Shown in pieces: positions 26,706 through 33,385 of a stretch of DNA of 64,000 nt. The notes under the pieces are model-generated. The model ran no database searches. It saw only the letters and a program-made list of their open reading frames with translations, and was not told where the DNA came from. A program made the position numbers and the translations under genes. The number at the start of each line of letters is the position of its first letter. The stretch's first letter is position 1. Source of the stretch: Palsa-1248 sp963737835 (GTDB lineage: Bacteria > Gemmatimonadota > Gemmatimonadetes > Gemmatimonadales > Gemmatimonadaceae); NCBI GenBank assembly GCA_963737835.1, contig CAVTUH010000001.1, forward strand, positions 2,170,001 to 2,234,000, in the 5' to 3' direction.

Positions 26706-27674
26706 ATGAAAGAACCGCGGCGCACCACGCTGATCGAATCCGCCCGCCTGTCGGAACGCCTCGGCGCGGACGTCGTGCTGGCAAGTGAGGCGTTCCAGTG
26801 GACCGGCAGCTTCAAGTACCGGGCAGCGTCCAACGTCGTTCGCTCGGTGCCCAATCCGGCGATCATCACGGCCAGCTCGGGCAACTTCGGGCAGGCGATC
26901 GCCTATGCCTGCCACCTCGCGGGCAAGCAATGCACGGTGGTGATGCCGGCGAATTCGGCGCGAGTGAAGATCGAGGCGGTCCGAAGCTACGGCGCCACGG
27001 TCGATCTGATCGACACGACGGTCGTTCGCCGTGAGGCGCGGGTCGCGTCCCTGGCGGCCGCACAACCTGGCGCGTACGTCGCAAGCGCCTACGATGACCC
27101 GCTGGTGATCGAAGGCAATGCCAGTCTCGGACGTGAGCTGGCGGCGATTAATAGCGCAGCGGACTGGCGGGACGATGATGGCTCGACCGGCCGGCGTCCG
27201 ACCCAGTCCCGTCGCTTTGACGCCATTCTGACGCCGGTCGGAGGCGGTGGCCTGAGCGCGGGCGTCGTCACCGGCCTGCGCGCGGTCGGAGACGCAACCG
27301 GCGTATGGGCGGTCGAGCCGGTGCTCGCCAACGATTTCGTCCGCTCCCTCGCTGCCGGCCACATCATCGCCCACGACCAGGAACCGCAGACGATTGCTGA
27401 CGGCGTTCGGACGCGAAGCGTCGGGGCGAACAACTGGGCCGTTCTTCGCTCAGGCGTTGCCGGGGCGATCGAGGTGAGTGAGGATCACATCGCCGAGGCG
27501 GTCCGGCTGTGCTTTCAGCTGGCCAACGTCAAAGCCGAGCCGACCGGGGCGGTTCCGGTGGCTGGCCTGCTCGCCGACCCGAGCCGCTTTCGGGGCAAAA
27601 GGGTGTGCTGTGTGGTGAGTGGGGGGAACGTCGATCCTGGAGTGTTTGTGGAACTACTAGACGTTAGACGTTAG
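26706..27674 (+). CDS. PLP-dependent threonine/serine dehydratase-like enzyme
   Basis: A 322-residue fold-type II PLP enzyme, shorter than biosynthetic threonine deaminase because it lacks the ACT regulatory domain. The PLP lysine is in WTGSFKYRAA, the phosphate-binding glycine loop is PVGGGGLSAGV, and ASSGNFGQAIAYAC binds the substrate carboxylate. Activity as catabolic threonine/serine dehydratase or serine racemase is likely. The final residues LDVRR and the TAG stop are read from the H2 repeat arm, so the original C-terminus has been replaced or trimmed by the element. Confidence 0.85.
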   Translation: MKEPRRTTLIESARLSERLGADVVLASEAFQWTGSFKYRAASNVVRSVPNPAIITASSGNFGQAIAYACHLAGKQCTVVMPANSARVKIEAVRSYGATVDLIDTTVVRREARVASLAAAQPGAYVASAYDDPLVIEGNASLGRELAAINSAADWRDDDGSTGRRPTQSRRFDAILTPVGGGGLSAGVVTGLRAVGDATGVWAVEPVLANDFVRSLAAGHIIAHDQEPQTIADGVRTRSVGANNWAVLRSGVAGAIEVSEDHIAEAVRLCFQLANVKAEPTGAVPVAGLLADPSRFRGKRVCCVVSGGNVDPGVFVELLDVRR

Positions 27675-27819
27675 ACGTTGGACGTTGGACGTTGGACGTT
27701 GGACGTTGGACGTTGGACGTTGGACGTTGGAAAAAAACCTCGGGGCCAGCAGTGGTGCACTTGGCTGGCCCCGAGGTTTGTCTCCAACGTCCAACGTCCA
27801 ACGTCCAACGTCCAGCCCC
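27659..27819. repeat. H-type heptad-armed hairpin element, copy H2 (best-preserved)
   Basis: The left arm has ten exact 7-bp units: three AGACGTT then seven GGACGTT. The core pairs AAACCTCGGGGCCAGC with GCTGGCCCCGAGGTTT perfectly, around a 13-nt AGTGGTGCACTTG that can extend the stem to a three-base loop. The right arm is four CCAACGT units ending AGCCCCT. It fills the space between the dehydratase stop (inside the left arm) and the CHRD-like stop (next base after the right end), that is, between convergent genes. Confidence 0.92.
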
Positions 27820-28284
27820 TCACATCCCCATCGTCAGATCGCCGCACGAGACAATGGTTTTCATGTCGGTCGCCGACGCGTGCACATTGACGTGATAATC
27901 ACCGGTGGTCGGCGCCGCGACGCTGAGGTTGGCCGTAGACGTGCCTGAGCCGTCGGCCCCGGCGGTGACGGGCTTATAGGCCGAGCCAGAGCCAAACACG
28001 CCGCCCCCGGCCGCGCCGCATTTTCCGGTGTGCACGTGCCAGGGGTAGGCGGTGCCAGCCTTGCCGCCGGTGATCGAAATCGTGGCCACCGAGCTCCCGC
28101 CGCCTGTACCGGGCGCCAGCGACGCCGTCCCCTTGACCGTGCCACCGTTCTGCGCATTCAACGTGGCTGTCCACTTCATCCCCTGCGCGGCCCTCGCACT
28201 CGCCGGCCTCGACGCTGTCCACGCCCCGCCGACCGCCAGCCCCCCGAGCACAGCCGCAACTGCGATAGCTGATCGCACGTTCAT
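27820..28284 (-). CDS. Secreted CHRD / Cu-Zn SOD-like domain protein
   Basis: A 154-residue exported protein: signal peptide (MNVRSAIAVAAVLGGLAVGG), then a beta-rich domain with GTASLAPGTGGGSSVATISI, YPWHVHTGKCG and a C-terminal GDYHVNVHASATDM...VSCGDL. The His-x-His pattern and the paired Cys resemble Cu-Zn superoxide dismutase or CHRD-type domains, but the full metal set of a true SOD is not evident. ATG at 28284 has GGAGGTG upstream. Flanked by H-type elements on both sides. Confidence 0.75.
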   Translation of the reverse strand: MNVRSAIAVAAVLGGLAVGGAWTASRPASARAAQGMKWTATLNAQNGGTVKGTASLAPGTGGGSSVATISITGGKAGTAYPWHVHTGKCGAAGGGVFGSGSAYKPVTAGADGSGTSTANLSVAAPTTGDYHVNVHASATDMKTIVSCGDLTMGM

Positions 28285-28476
28285 GAGCAAACACCTCCAC
28301 GCCGTTAAAAGTGAACCGATCACCAGAGGTAGGGCGGATCCGCTACCGGCGGGCGCCGATGCATGAGCTTGGAACGAGGCGTTTGCGCCGGTATCGGCCC
28401 GCCGCGGCTAAGCGGCGCCGCGCGAGAAACGTATGGGGGGCTGGTCTGGAGTGGTAGAAGGGGAAGGGCGTTAAAT

Positions 28477-28594
28477 GGACGTTAGACGTTGGACGGTGGA
28501 CGTTGGAGAGCAAACCTCGAGGGCTAAGCGGCGGCGCTGATTCGCCGGCCTCGGGGTGTGTCTTCCAACGTCTAACGTCCAACGTCCAACGTCC
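28477..28594. repeat. H-type heptad-armed hairpin element, copy H3
   Basis: Left arm units GGACGTT, AGACGTT, GGACGGT, GGACGTT; core AAACCTCGAGGGC ... GCCGGCCTCGGGG (partly decayed); right arm CCAACGT/CTAACGT units ending CGTCCG. Unlike the other copies it lies in a divergent interval, 13 bp upstream of the queF start codon, with no ribosome site between. Confidence 0.85.
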
Positions 28595-28607
28595 GTAGTT
28601 TGCCACT

Positions 28608-29003
28608 ATGCCCCAGCCCGAGCTCCTCGAGACCTTTCCGAATCCCTATCCCGGGCGGGATTACGAGGTCCATATGACGTGTGAGGAGTTCACGTCATTG
28701 TGTCCGCTCGGCGGCGTCGAGAGCGACGCGGCCGAGCTCGCACTCCTCAAGGGCGGCGCGCCCGACTTCGGCTCGATCGCCATCACTTACATCCCCGACC
28801 GTCTGTGCGTCGAGCTCAAGAGTCTCAAGCTGTATCTGTGGAGCTATCGCAACGACGGGATCTTCTACGAGCGCGTCGTCAACCGCATCCTCAATGACTT
28901 GCACGGCAAGCTGGCGCCGCGATGGATCGAAGTGGTCGGGGACTTCAACGTGCGCGGCGGAATTAAGTCGGTGGTACGGGCGGCGATGGGGAAGCGGGGA
29001 TAG
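28608..29003 (+). CDS. queF: NADPH-dependent 7-cyano-7-deazaguanine reductase
   Basis: A 131-residue type I QueF that reduces preQ0 to preQ1 for queuosine synthesis. It keeps the LETFPNP opening, the catalytic Cys in FTSLCP, the Asp in APDFGSIAITYIPD and the QueF signature ELKSLKLYLWSYRN, then FNVRGGIKS near the end. Between the catalytic Cys and Asp, where the family has four residues (SLCP-QTGQ-PDF), this protein has 18 (LGGVESDAAELALLKGGA), a 14-residue insertion. No ribosome site is seen; the H3 element ends just upstream. Confidence 0.92.
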   Translation: MPQPELLETFPNPYPGRDYEVHMTCEEFTSLCPLGGVESDAAELALLKGGAPDFGSIAITYIPDRLCVELKSLKLYLWSYRNDGIFYERVVNRILNDLHGKLAPRWIEVVGDFNVRGGIKSVVRAAMGKRG

Positions 29004-29025
29004 CAAAACGGCGGGTCTGGGGTTA

Positions 29026-29943
29026 TCAGTCCTCCCTCAACCTCTTCGACGCGTCCTCGAGCATCCGCCGCTCGTCCTTCGTCAGGCTATCCAGTCCGAA
29101 TTGCGAGATCTTGTCGAGAAGCGCGTTGATCTCATCGCCGCGCCGCGTCCGGGGCTGGTTCCGCGGCGCCTGGACTGCGGCGGGACGTTTCGCAACAGCA
29201 GCCTTGCTCTTCGCCACAATTTCGTCGACCTCGCGCCTCGGTTCGCGTCCGCGTGGGAGCCCGCGCGGAATGGGACGGGGGGGCTCCTCGGGAACATCGG
29301 GCGCGCCGGCTACCCGCTGGCGGAAGCGCTCGAGCGCGTTGGATGGCGGCGTGTGCAGGTAGAGCCAGCCCGTGATGAGCCCACCGAGGTGTGCGAAGTG
29401 TGCGACGCCCGGCGCGCCCCCGCCGACGGTCGACACGCCCAATACGAGATCGATCAGGACACAGGCCGCAACCAGCCACTTCGCCTTGACCGGAACGACA
29501 AACCAGAGGAGGAATTCGTCGTCCGGCCACCGCACGGCGTACGCGAGCATCACACCGTAGATCGCGGCGGACGCACCTACCAGGATGCTCTCGCGGTTCA
29601 ACAGCGACTGCGCCAGACATCCACCGAGGCCGCAAATCAGATAGTAGCGTACAAAGGCGCCCGATCCCCACGCCCGCTCGACGCGCGGCCCGAACACCCA
29701 CAGGAACAGCATGTTGCCGGCAATGTGCCAAAAGCCGGCATGCACAAACATGTAGGTGAAGACCGTCCAAATACTGCCAGCCGCGAGATCGTGGAACTTG
29801 AACCCGAGCCAGCGCTCCATGTCGGCCTGACCAACGAGCGTAACCTGCAGGAAGTAGATCAGGACGTTGAGCCCGATCAACCACTGCACCGCCGGTGTCA
29901 GTCGCGGTCGTTCCTCGTGCGTCTCGGCGGATGAGAAGGACAT
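29026..29943 (-). CDS. Rhomboid-family intramembrane serine protease
   Basis: A 305-residue protein with six membrane helices in the first 200 residues and a basic/Pro-rich tail. Catalytic residues are visible: GASAAIYGVM holds the nucleophilic Ser, VAHFAHLGGLITGWLYL the catalytic His, and FVHAGFWHIAGNMLFLWVFG the oxyanion-side His/Asn. The C-terminal tail (DEINALLDKISQFGLDSLTK) resembles the small helical domain often appended to bacterial rhomboids. It would cleave membrane proteins within the bilayer. Target unknown. Confidence 0.93.
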   Translation of the reverse strand: MSFSSAETHEERPRLTPAVQWLIGLNVLIYFLQVTLVGQADMERWLGFKFHDLAAGSIWTVFTYMFVHAGFWHIAGNMLFLWVFGPRVERAWGSGAFVRYYLICGLGGCLAQSLLNRESILVGASAAIYGVMLAYAVRWPDDEFLLWFVVPVKAKWLVAACVLIDLVLGVSTVGGGAPGVAHFAHLGGLITGWLYLHTPPSNALERFRQRVAGAPDVPEEPPRPIPRGLPRGREPRREVDEIVAKSKAAVAKRPAAVQAPRNQPRTRRGDEINALLDKISQFGLDSLTKDERRMLEDASKRLRED

Positions 29944-30020
29944 GGGCTGGCAGCTGGTGGTTCAGAGCGCTCAGTCGCGGCGCGTCAGCCGGCGACGGCC
30001 ATTCGTAAGTCTAACATACA

Positions 30021-30219
30021 GGCGCTTTGCGCCCGAAACAGGAGAGGGGAGAACGCTCGTTTACGCTGCAGATCCTGAGCCAATGTCTCCCCTCAAATCT
30101 GCAGGTCTCGTGACTCGGGTGCTGATACCCGTCCGGCGACGAGCCGAGCGGTACGCACGTAACGACGGCCGCTTACGCGGCCGTTGTTGTCACCTTTCTG
30201 CTGTCCCTCTCTCCTGTTT
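30021..30219. repeat. Intergenic inverted-repeat region with terminator-like hairpin after ddl
   Basis: AAACAGGAGAGGGGA (from 30036) is mirrored by TCCCTCTCTCCTGTTT just before the ddl stop; the TAA of ddl begins the right arm. Inside lies a 12-bp hairpin with one mismatch (AACGACGGCCGC, loop TTAC, GCGGCCGTTGTT, 30161-30188), which may end ddl transcription. A smaller GGCGC/GCGCC stem precedes the left arm. The outer layout resembles the other inverted elements but the sequence is different. Confidence 0.6.
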
Positions 30220-31231
30220 ACGACGCGCGTAGCGCCTCGTTAACGATCCGCTCACACAGCTCGCCGAACTCCATCCCCCGGGCTGCCGCCGCCTGTGGAA
30301 TGAGACTCGTACCGGTGAGTCCCGGAAGCGTATTCGCCTCGAGGCAGAAGGGGATCCCATCGGGCGACAGGCGGAAGTCGATGCGCGCGTAGCCGCGAAG
30401 CTTGAGGGCCGCGAATGCTCGCAGCGCCTGATCCTGAACGAGCGTCGACTCTCGGGCACTCAACTTTGCGGGGAACTCCTCGCGCGCCATGCCGACAGTG
30501 TACTTGCACTCGTAATCGTAAACGTCGTGTGTTGGGAAGATTTCGCCGACCGGCAGTGCCTCATCGCCCAGTACGCCGACGGTCAACTCCCGACCAGGCA
30601 CGTAGCGCTCGATCATGACCTCATCGTCGTACTGGAATGCCTGTGTAATGGCGGTCTGGAGCGTAGCACGCTCATGGACCACGGCGAGTCCAACGGTCGA
30701 TCCTTGCTTCGATGGCTTGACGACCGCGGGCCAGCCGAGCGTGTGTTCGACGACTTCATCCCGGGCCGGAGCCATGGTCCAATCGGCGGTTGTCACACCG
30801 GCTGCCCGAAACAGCGTCTTCGAGAGGTCCTTGTCCATTGCCAGCGCACTGGCCAACGGGCCGCTGCCGGTGTAGGGCACTCCGACGAGGTCCAGCATGG
30901 ACTGGATGGTGCCGTCTTCGCCGCGGCCACCGTGCAACGCCAGGAACACGACATCGGCGTCACGAATCGCTGGCAAGAGCACGAGATCGGGGGACAACTC
31001 GCGCCGATGCGAACCACTCAGGCCTGCGAGCTCTTCCAGCGACGGAGGCGCCCGGCGCACGCCAGCGGCCCGCAACGCCAACTCGGCCGACGGCGGCAAT
31101 AATCCGGTCACGGGATCGACCGCCTTCACGACGTGCCCCGATGAGCGCAGTGAGTCGATGACTCGGAAGCCACTCGCGAGCGATACATCCCGCTCAGCGG
31201 AGGCACCGCCCAACAGGACTGTGATCTTCAA
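30218..31231 (-). CDS. ddl: D-alanine--D-alanine ligase
   Basis: A 337-residue ATP-grasp enzyme that joins two D-Ala for peptidoglycan. The N-terminal LLGGASAERDVSLASG, the LALHGGRGEDGTIQSMLDL segment, ATP-binding WPAVVKPSKQGSTVGLAVV and the metal-binding end ARIDFRLSPDGIPFCLEANT then LPGLTGTSLIPQAA are all present. The ATG overlaps the stop of the upstream cystathionine beta-synthase-like gene (ATGA), so the pair is co-translated. Confidence 0.96.
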   Translation of the reverse strand: MKITVLLGGASAERDVSLASGFRVIDSLRSSGHVVKAVDPVTGLLPPSAELALRAAGVRRAPPSLEELAGLSGSHRRELSPDLVLLPAIRDADVVFLALHGGRGEDGTIQSMLDLVGVPYTGSGPLASALAMDKDLSKTLFRAAGVTTADWTMAPARDEVVEHTLGWPAVVKPSKQGSTVGLAVVHERATLQTAITQAFQYDDEVMIERYVPGRELTVGVLGDEALPVGEIFPTHDVYDYECKYTVGMAREEFPAKLSARESTLVQDQALRAFAALKLRGYARIDFRLSPDGIPFCLEANTLPGLTGTSLIPQAAAARGMEFGELCERIVNEALRAS

Positions 31232-32748
31232 GATCGCGCCATGAGGAAATGCAGCAGGTCCGACCGGGTCACGATGCCACGAACGGTCGTCCCGCCAGGA
31301 TCCGTGACCAGCACCGCGGGGCTCAACTTCGACAGCAACTTGACGACCGAGTCGGCGGATCGGTTCGCATCCACGATCGGGAACGGCGCTTCCATCACAT
31401 CACTCACGGTCGCATCGAGCACTTTGGGATCCGCCAGGCTCTTCGCCGACAGTGCCCAGTCGGAAATCGAGCCCACGCACCGTTCGCGGTCCATCACCGG
31501 CAACTGCGACACGTCGTGCAAGCTCATGAGGCGCAGCGCCTGTCGCACAGTCGATCCGGGGGCCGCCCCGACGACCGCGGGCCCGCTCGAGTCCTTGCCT
31601 CGCAGGACCTCGAACAGTGTCACGCGATCGGCCTCCAGCATCTGATTCTCACGCATCCACTCGTCGTTGTACAGCTTCGACAGATACCGCTCCCCCGTGT
31701 CGCAGAGGAAGGTCACGATGAACGCGGACGGGTCATCGATGCGGCGCGCGACTTCGAGCGCGACGTGCGCGATGAGGCCCGAAGAGCCTCCGACGAAGAG
31801 CCCCTCTTCCCGCGTCAGCCGCCGTGCCATCGAGAAGCTGTCTCGATCGCCGACCGTGTGGAATTCGTCGACGATGGCCATATCGAGCGTCCCCGGAACC
31901 TTGTCCTGCCCGACGCCCTCGACCTTGTACGGCGTGCCCTCGGCCGCGGCCTTCCCGTGGGTACGCCACTTCTCCGCGAGGATCGATCCCTGGGGGTCGC
32001 CCAGGATCACGCGAATCGCAGGGTTCTGCTCCTTCAGATAGCGACCCACCCCGGTGGCTGTGCCGCCCGTGCCCGCCGCTGCCACGAAGTGGGTGATCCG
32101 CCCCTCAGTCTGCTCCCAGAGCTCGGGACCGGTCGTCTCGTAGTGCGCCTCGGGGTTGGCGGAGTTGTAGAACTGGTCCGCCAGGATGGCGTTGGGTGTC
32201 TCCGACGCGATGCGCCGCGCCATCACCACGTAGTTGTCCGGGTGATCGGGCGGGACCGCCGTCGGTGTGACGATCACCTGCGCGCCGAACGCTTTGAGAA
32301 GCCGGACTTTTTCCTGAGACATCTTGTCCGGCATTGTGAAGATGCACTTGTAGCCTTTCAGCGCGGCGGCGATCGCGAGACCGACACCGGTGTTGCCGCT
32401 CGTGCCCTCGACAATCGTGCCGCCCGGCCGCAGACGACCCTCGCGCTCCGCGCGCTCGATGATCGGGACGCCGATCCGGTCCTTGACCGAGCCGCCGGGA
32501 TTGAAGAATTCGGCCTTGCCGTACACTGGCGTACGGATGCCACGCGTGACACGGTGCAGACGAATCAGCGGGGTCCAGCCAATCGTGTCGAGCACACTGT
32601 CATAGGGACGCGCGTTCCGCGGCTGCGACATGAGCGCGAGGTGATCCACACCCGGCGCCTTCTCGCGAGCGCGCTTCGATCGCGCCGTTCGCTGGCTCGA
32701 GCGCGAGGCGCCGCGCGTGGATCGACTCCCGGTTCCGTTCCGCGCCAC
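31228..32748 (-). CDS. Cystathionine beta-synthase / cysteine synthase with C-terminal CBS pair
   Basis: A 506-residue PLP enzyme. After a 35-residue basic leader, the catalytic domain starts DTIGWTPLIRLHRVTRG. The PLP lysine is in FFNPGGSVKDRIG, the substrate loop is EGTSGNTGVGLAIAAA, and the phosphate loop is AAGTGGTATGVGRYL. Two CBS motifs occupy the last 120 residues, the domain layout of cystathionine beta-synthase, but bacterial members may act as O-acetylserine- or homocysteine-dependent enzymes. The GTG start at 32748 follows AAGGAGG, which overlaps the upstream TonB-like stop; the frame stays open to 33051 without protein-like sequence. Confidence 0.92.
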   Translation of the reverse strand: MARNGTGSRSTRGASRSSQRTARSKRAREKAPGVDHLALMSQPRNARPYDSVLDTIGWTPLIRLHRVTRGIRTPVYGKAEFFNPGGSVKDRIGVPIIERAEREGRLRPGGTIVEGTSGNTGVGLAIAAALKGYKCIFTMPDKMSQEKVRLLKAFGAQVIVTPTAVPPDHPDNYVVMARRIASETPNAILADQFYNSANPEAHYETTGPELWEQTEGRITHFVAAAGTGGTATGVGRYLKEQNPAIRVILGDPQGSILAEKWRTHGKAAAEGTPYKVEGVGQDKVPGTLDMAIVDEFHTVGDRDSFSMARRLTREEGLFVGGSSGLIAHVALEVARRIDDPSAFIVTFLCDTGERYLSKLYNDEWMRENQMLEADRVTLFEVLRGKDSSGPAVVGAAPGSTVRQALRLMSLHDVSQLPVMDRERCVGSISDWALSAKSLADPKVLDATVSDVMEAPFPIVDANRSADSVVKLLSKLSPAVLVTDPGGTTVRGIVTRSDLLHFLMARS

Positions 32749-32749
32749 A

Positions 32750-33385
32750 CTACCTCCTTGTGCTGTCGCGTTGCTGGCCACGCCCGGCCGGCCCTTGCAC
32801 GGCGGCGTTCGCGCGTGCCGCAACGCTGTCGACGCTGCGGTGCAACACGCTGTCTCCGGGCACTGGCGCCCCTTGGGGATGCCGGAAGTAAATGGGAAAG
32901 AGAATGGAAACGGCGATCGGCGCCCCCTGCCGCTGCGCTGGGCTGAAACGCAAGTCTTTGACTCCCGCGACCGCTGCGGAATCGAATGCAGCCTCGCCGG
33001 ACGTCTCCGCAACAACGGTCGATTCCGGACGCACCCGGCCAGTCGAGTCAATGAAAATCCGCAGCGTGACGTTGCCTTGCGCTTTCTTGCCGTACAGTGC
33101 GGGCGGGTAACGCACCGGCACGTCGCGACTGAGCATGACGGGGAGGACGTCGGGTCGCCCGGGCTGCGCCGACTGGAGCGCCTCTACCACTTTCTTTGCT
33201 TCTTCTTTGGTGACGCACGCCGCGAGCCCCGCGACGACAAGGCCCAGCCCGGCAATGCGAGCGACGCAGCGCAGTACGCCGCTGGCCCATCCTCGGTCTG
33301 CGGTTCCCGGCGCTCGCCCCAGAGCGGATGCTCGACGCGCGGTCACGTCACGATCACGATGAGCCGTGGACCGTTTCTCGTCCAT
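32750..33385 (-). CDS. TonB C-terminal-domain lipoprotein
   Basis: A 211-residue protein with a long basic leader and a lipobox (VVAGLAAC). The mature part has a TonB C-terminal domain: PVRYPPALYGKKAQGNVTLR, IFIDSTGRVRPESTVVAETS, then AVAGVKDLRFSPAQRQGAPI and a final strand SILFPIYF. The N-terminal transmembrane anchor and Pro-rich spacer of true TonB are missing, so it is not an ordinary energy transducer. ATG at 33385 overlaps the gcvP 3' end by 32 bp; a later start before the signal (near VLRCVARIAG) is possible. Function unknown; envelope location inferred. Confidence 0.7.
   Translation of the reverse strand: MDEKRSTAHRDRDVTARRASALGRAPGTADRGWASGVLRCVARIAGLGLVVAGLAACVTKEEAKKVVEALQSAQPGRPDVLPVMLSRDVPVRYPPALYGKKAQGNVTLRIFIDSTGRVRPESTVVAETSGEAAFDSAAVAGVKDLRFSPAQRQGAPIAVSILFPIYFRHPQGAPVPGDSVLHRSVDSVAARANAAVQGPAGRGQQRDSTRR

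Noticed and set aside
27678..27948. Small frames translating to repeated DVGRWTL or NVQRPTS peptides
   Set aside because: They are direct readings of the 7-bp repeat arms (7 bp x 3 gives a 7-residue period) and occur in every H element in several frames; there is no ribosome site or other coding sign.
31249..32946. 565-codon plus-strand frame
   Set aside because: It lies antisense to the well-conserved cystathionine beta-synthase-like gene and shows no recognisable domain.
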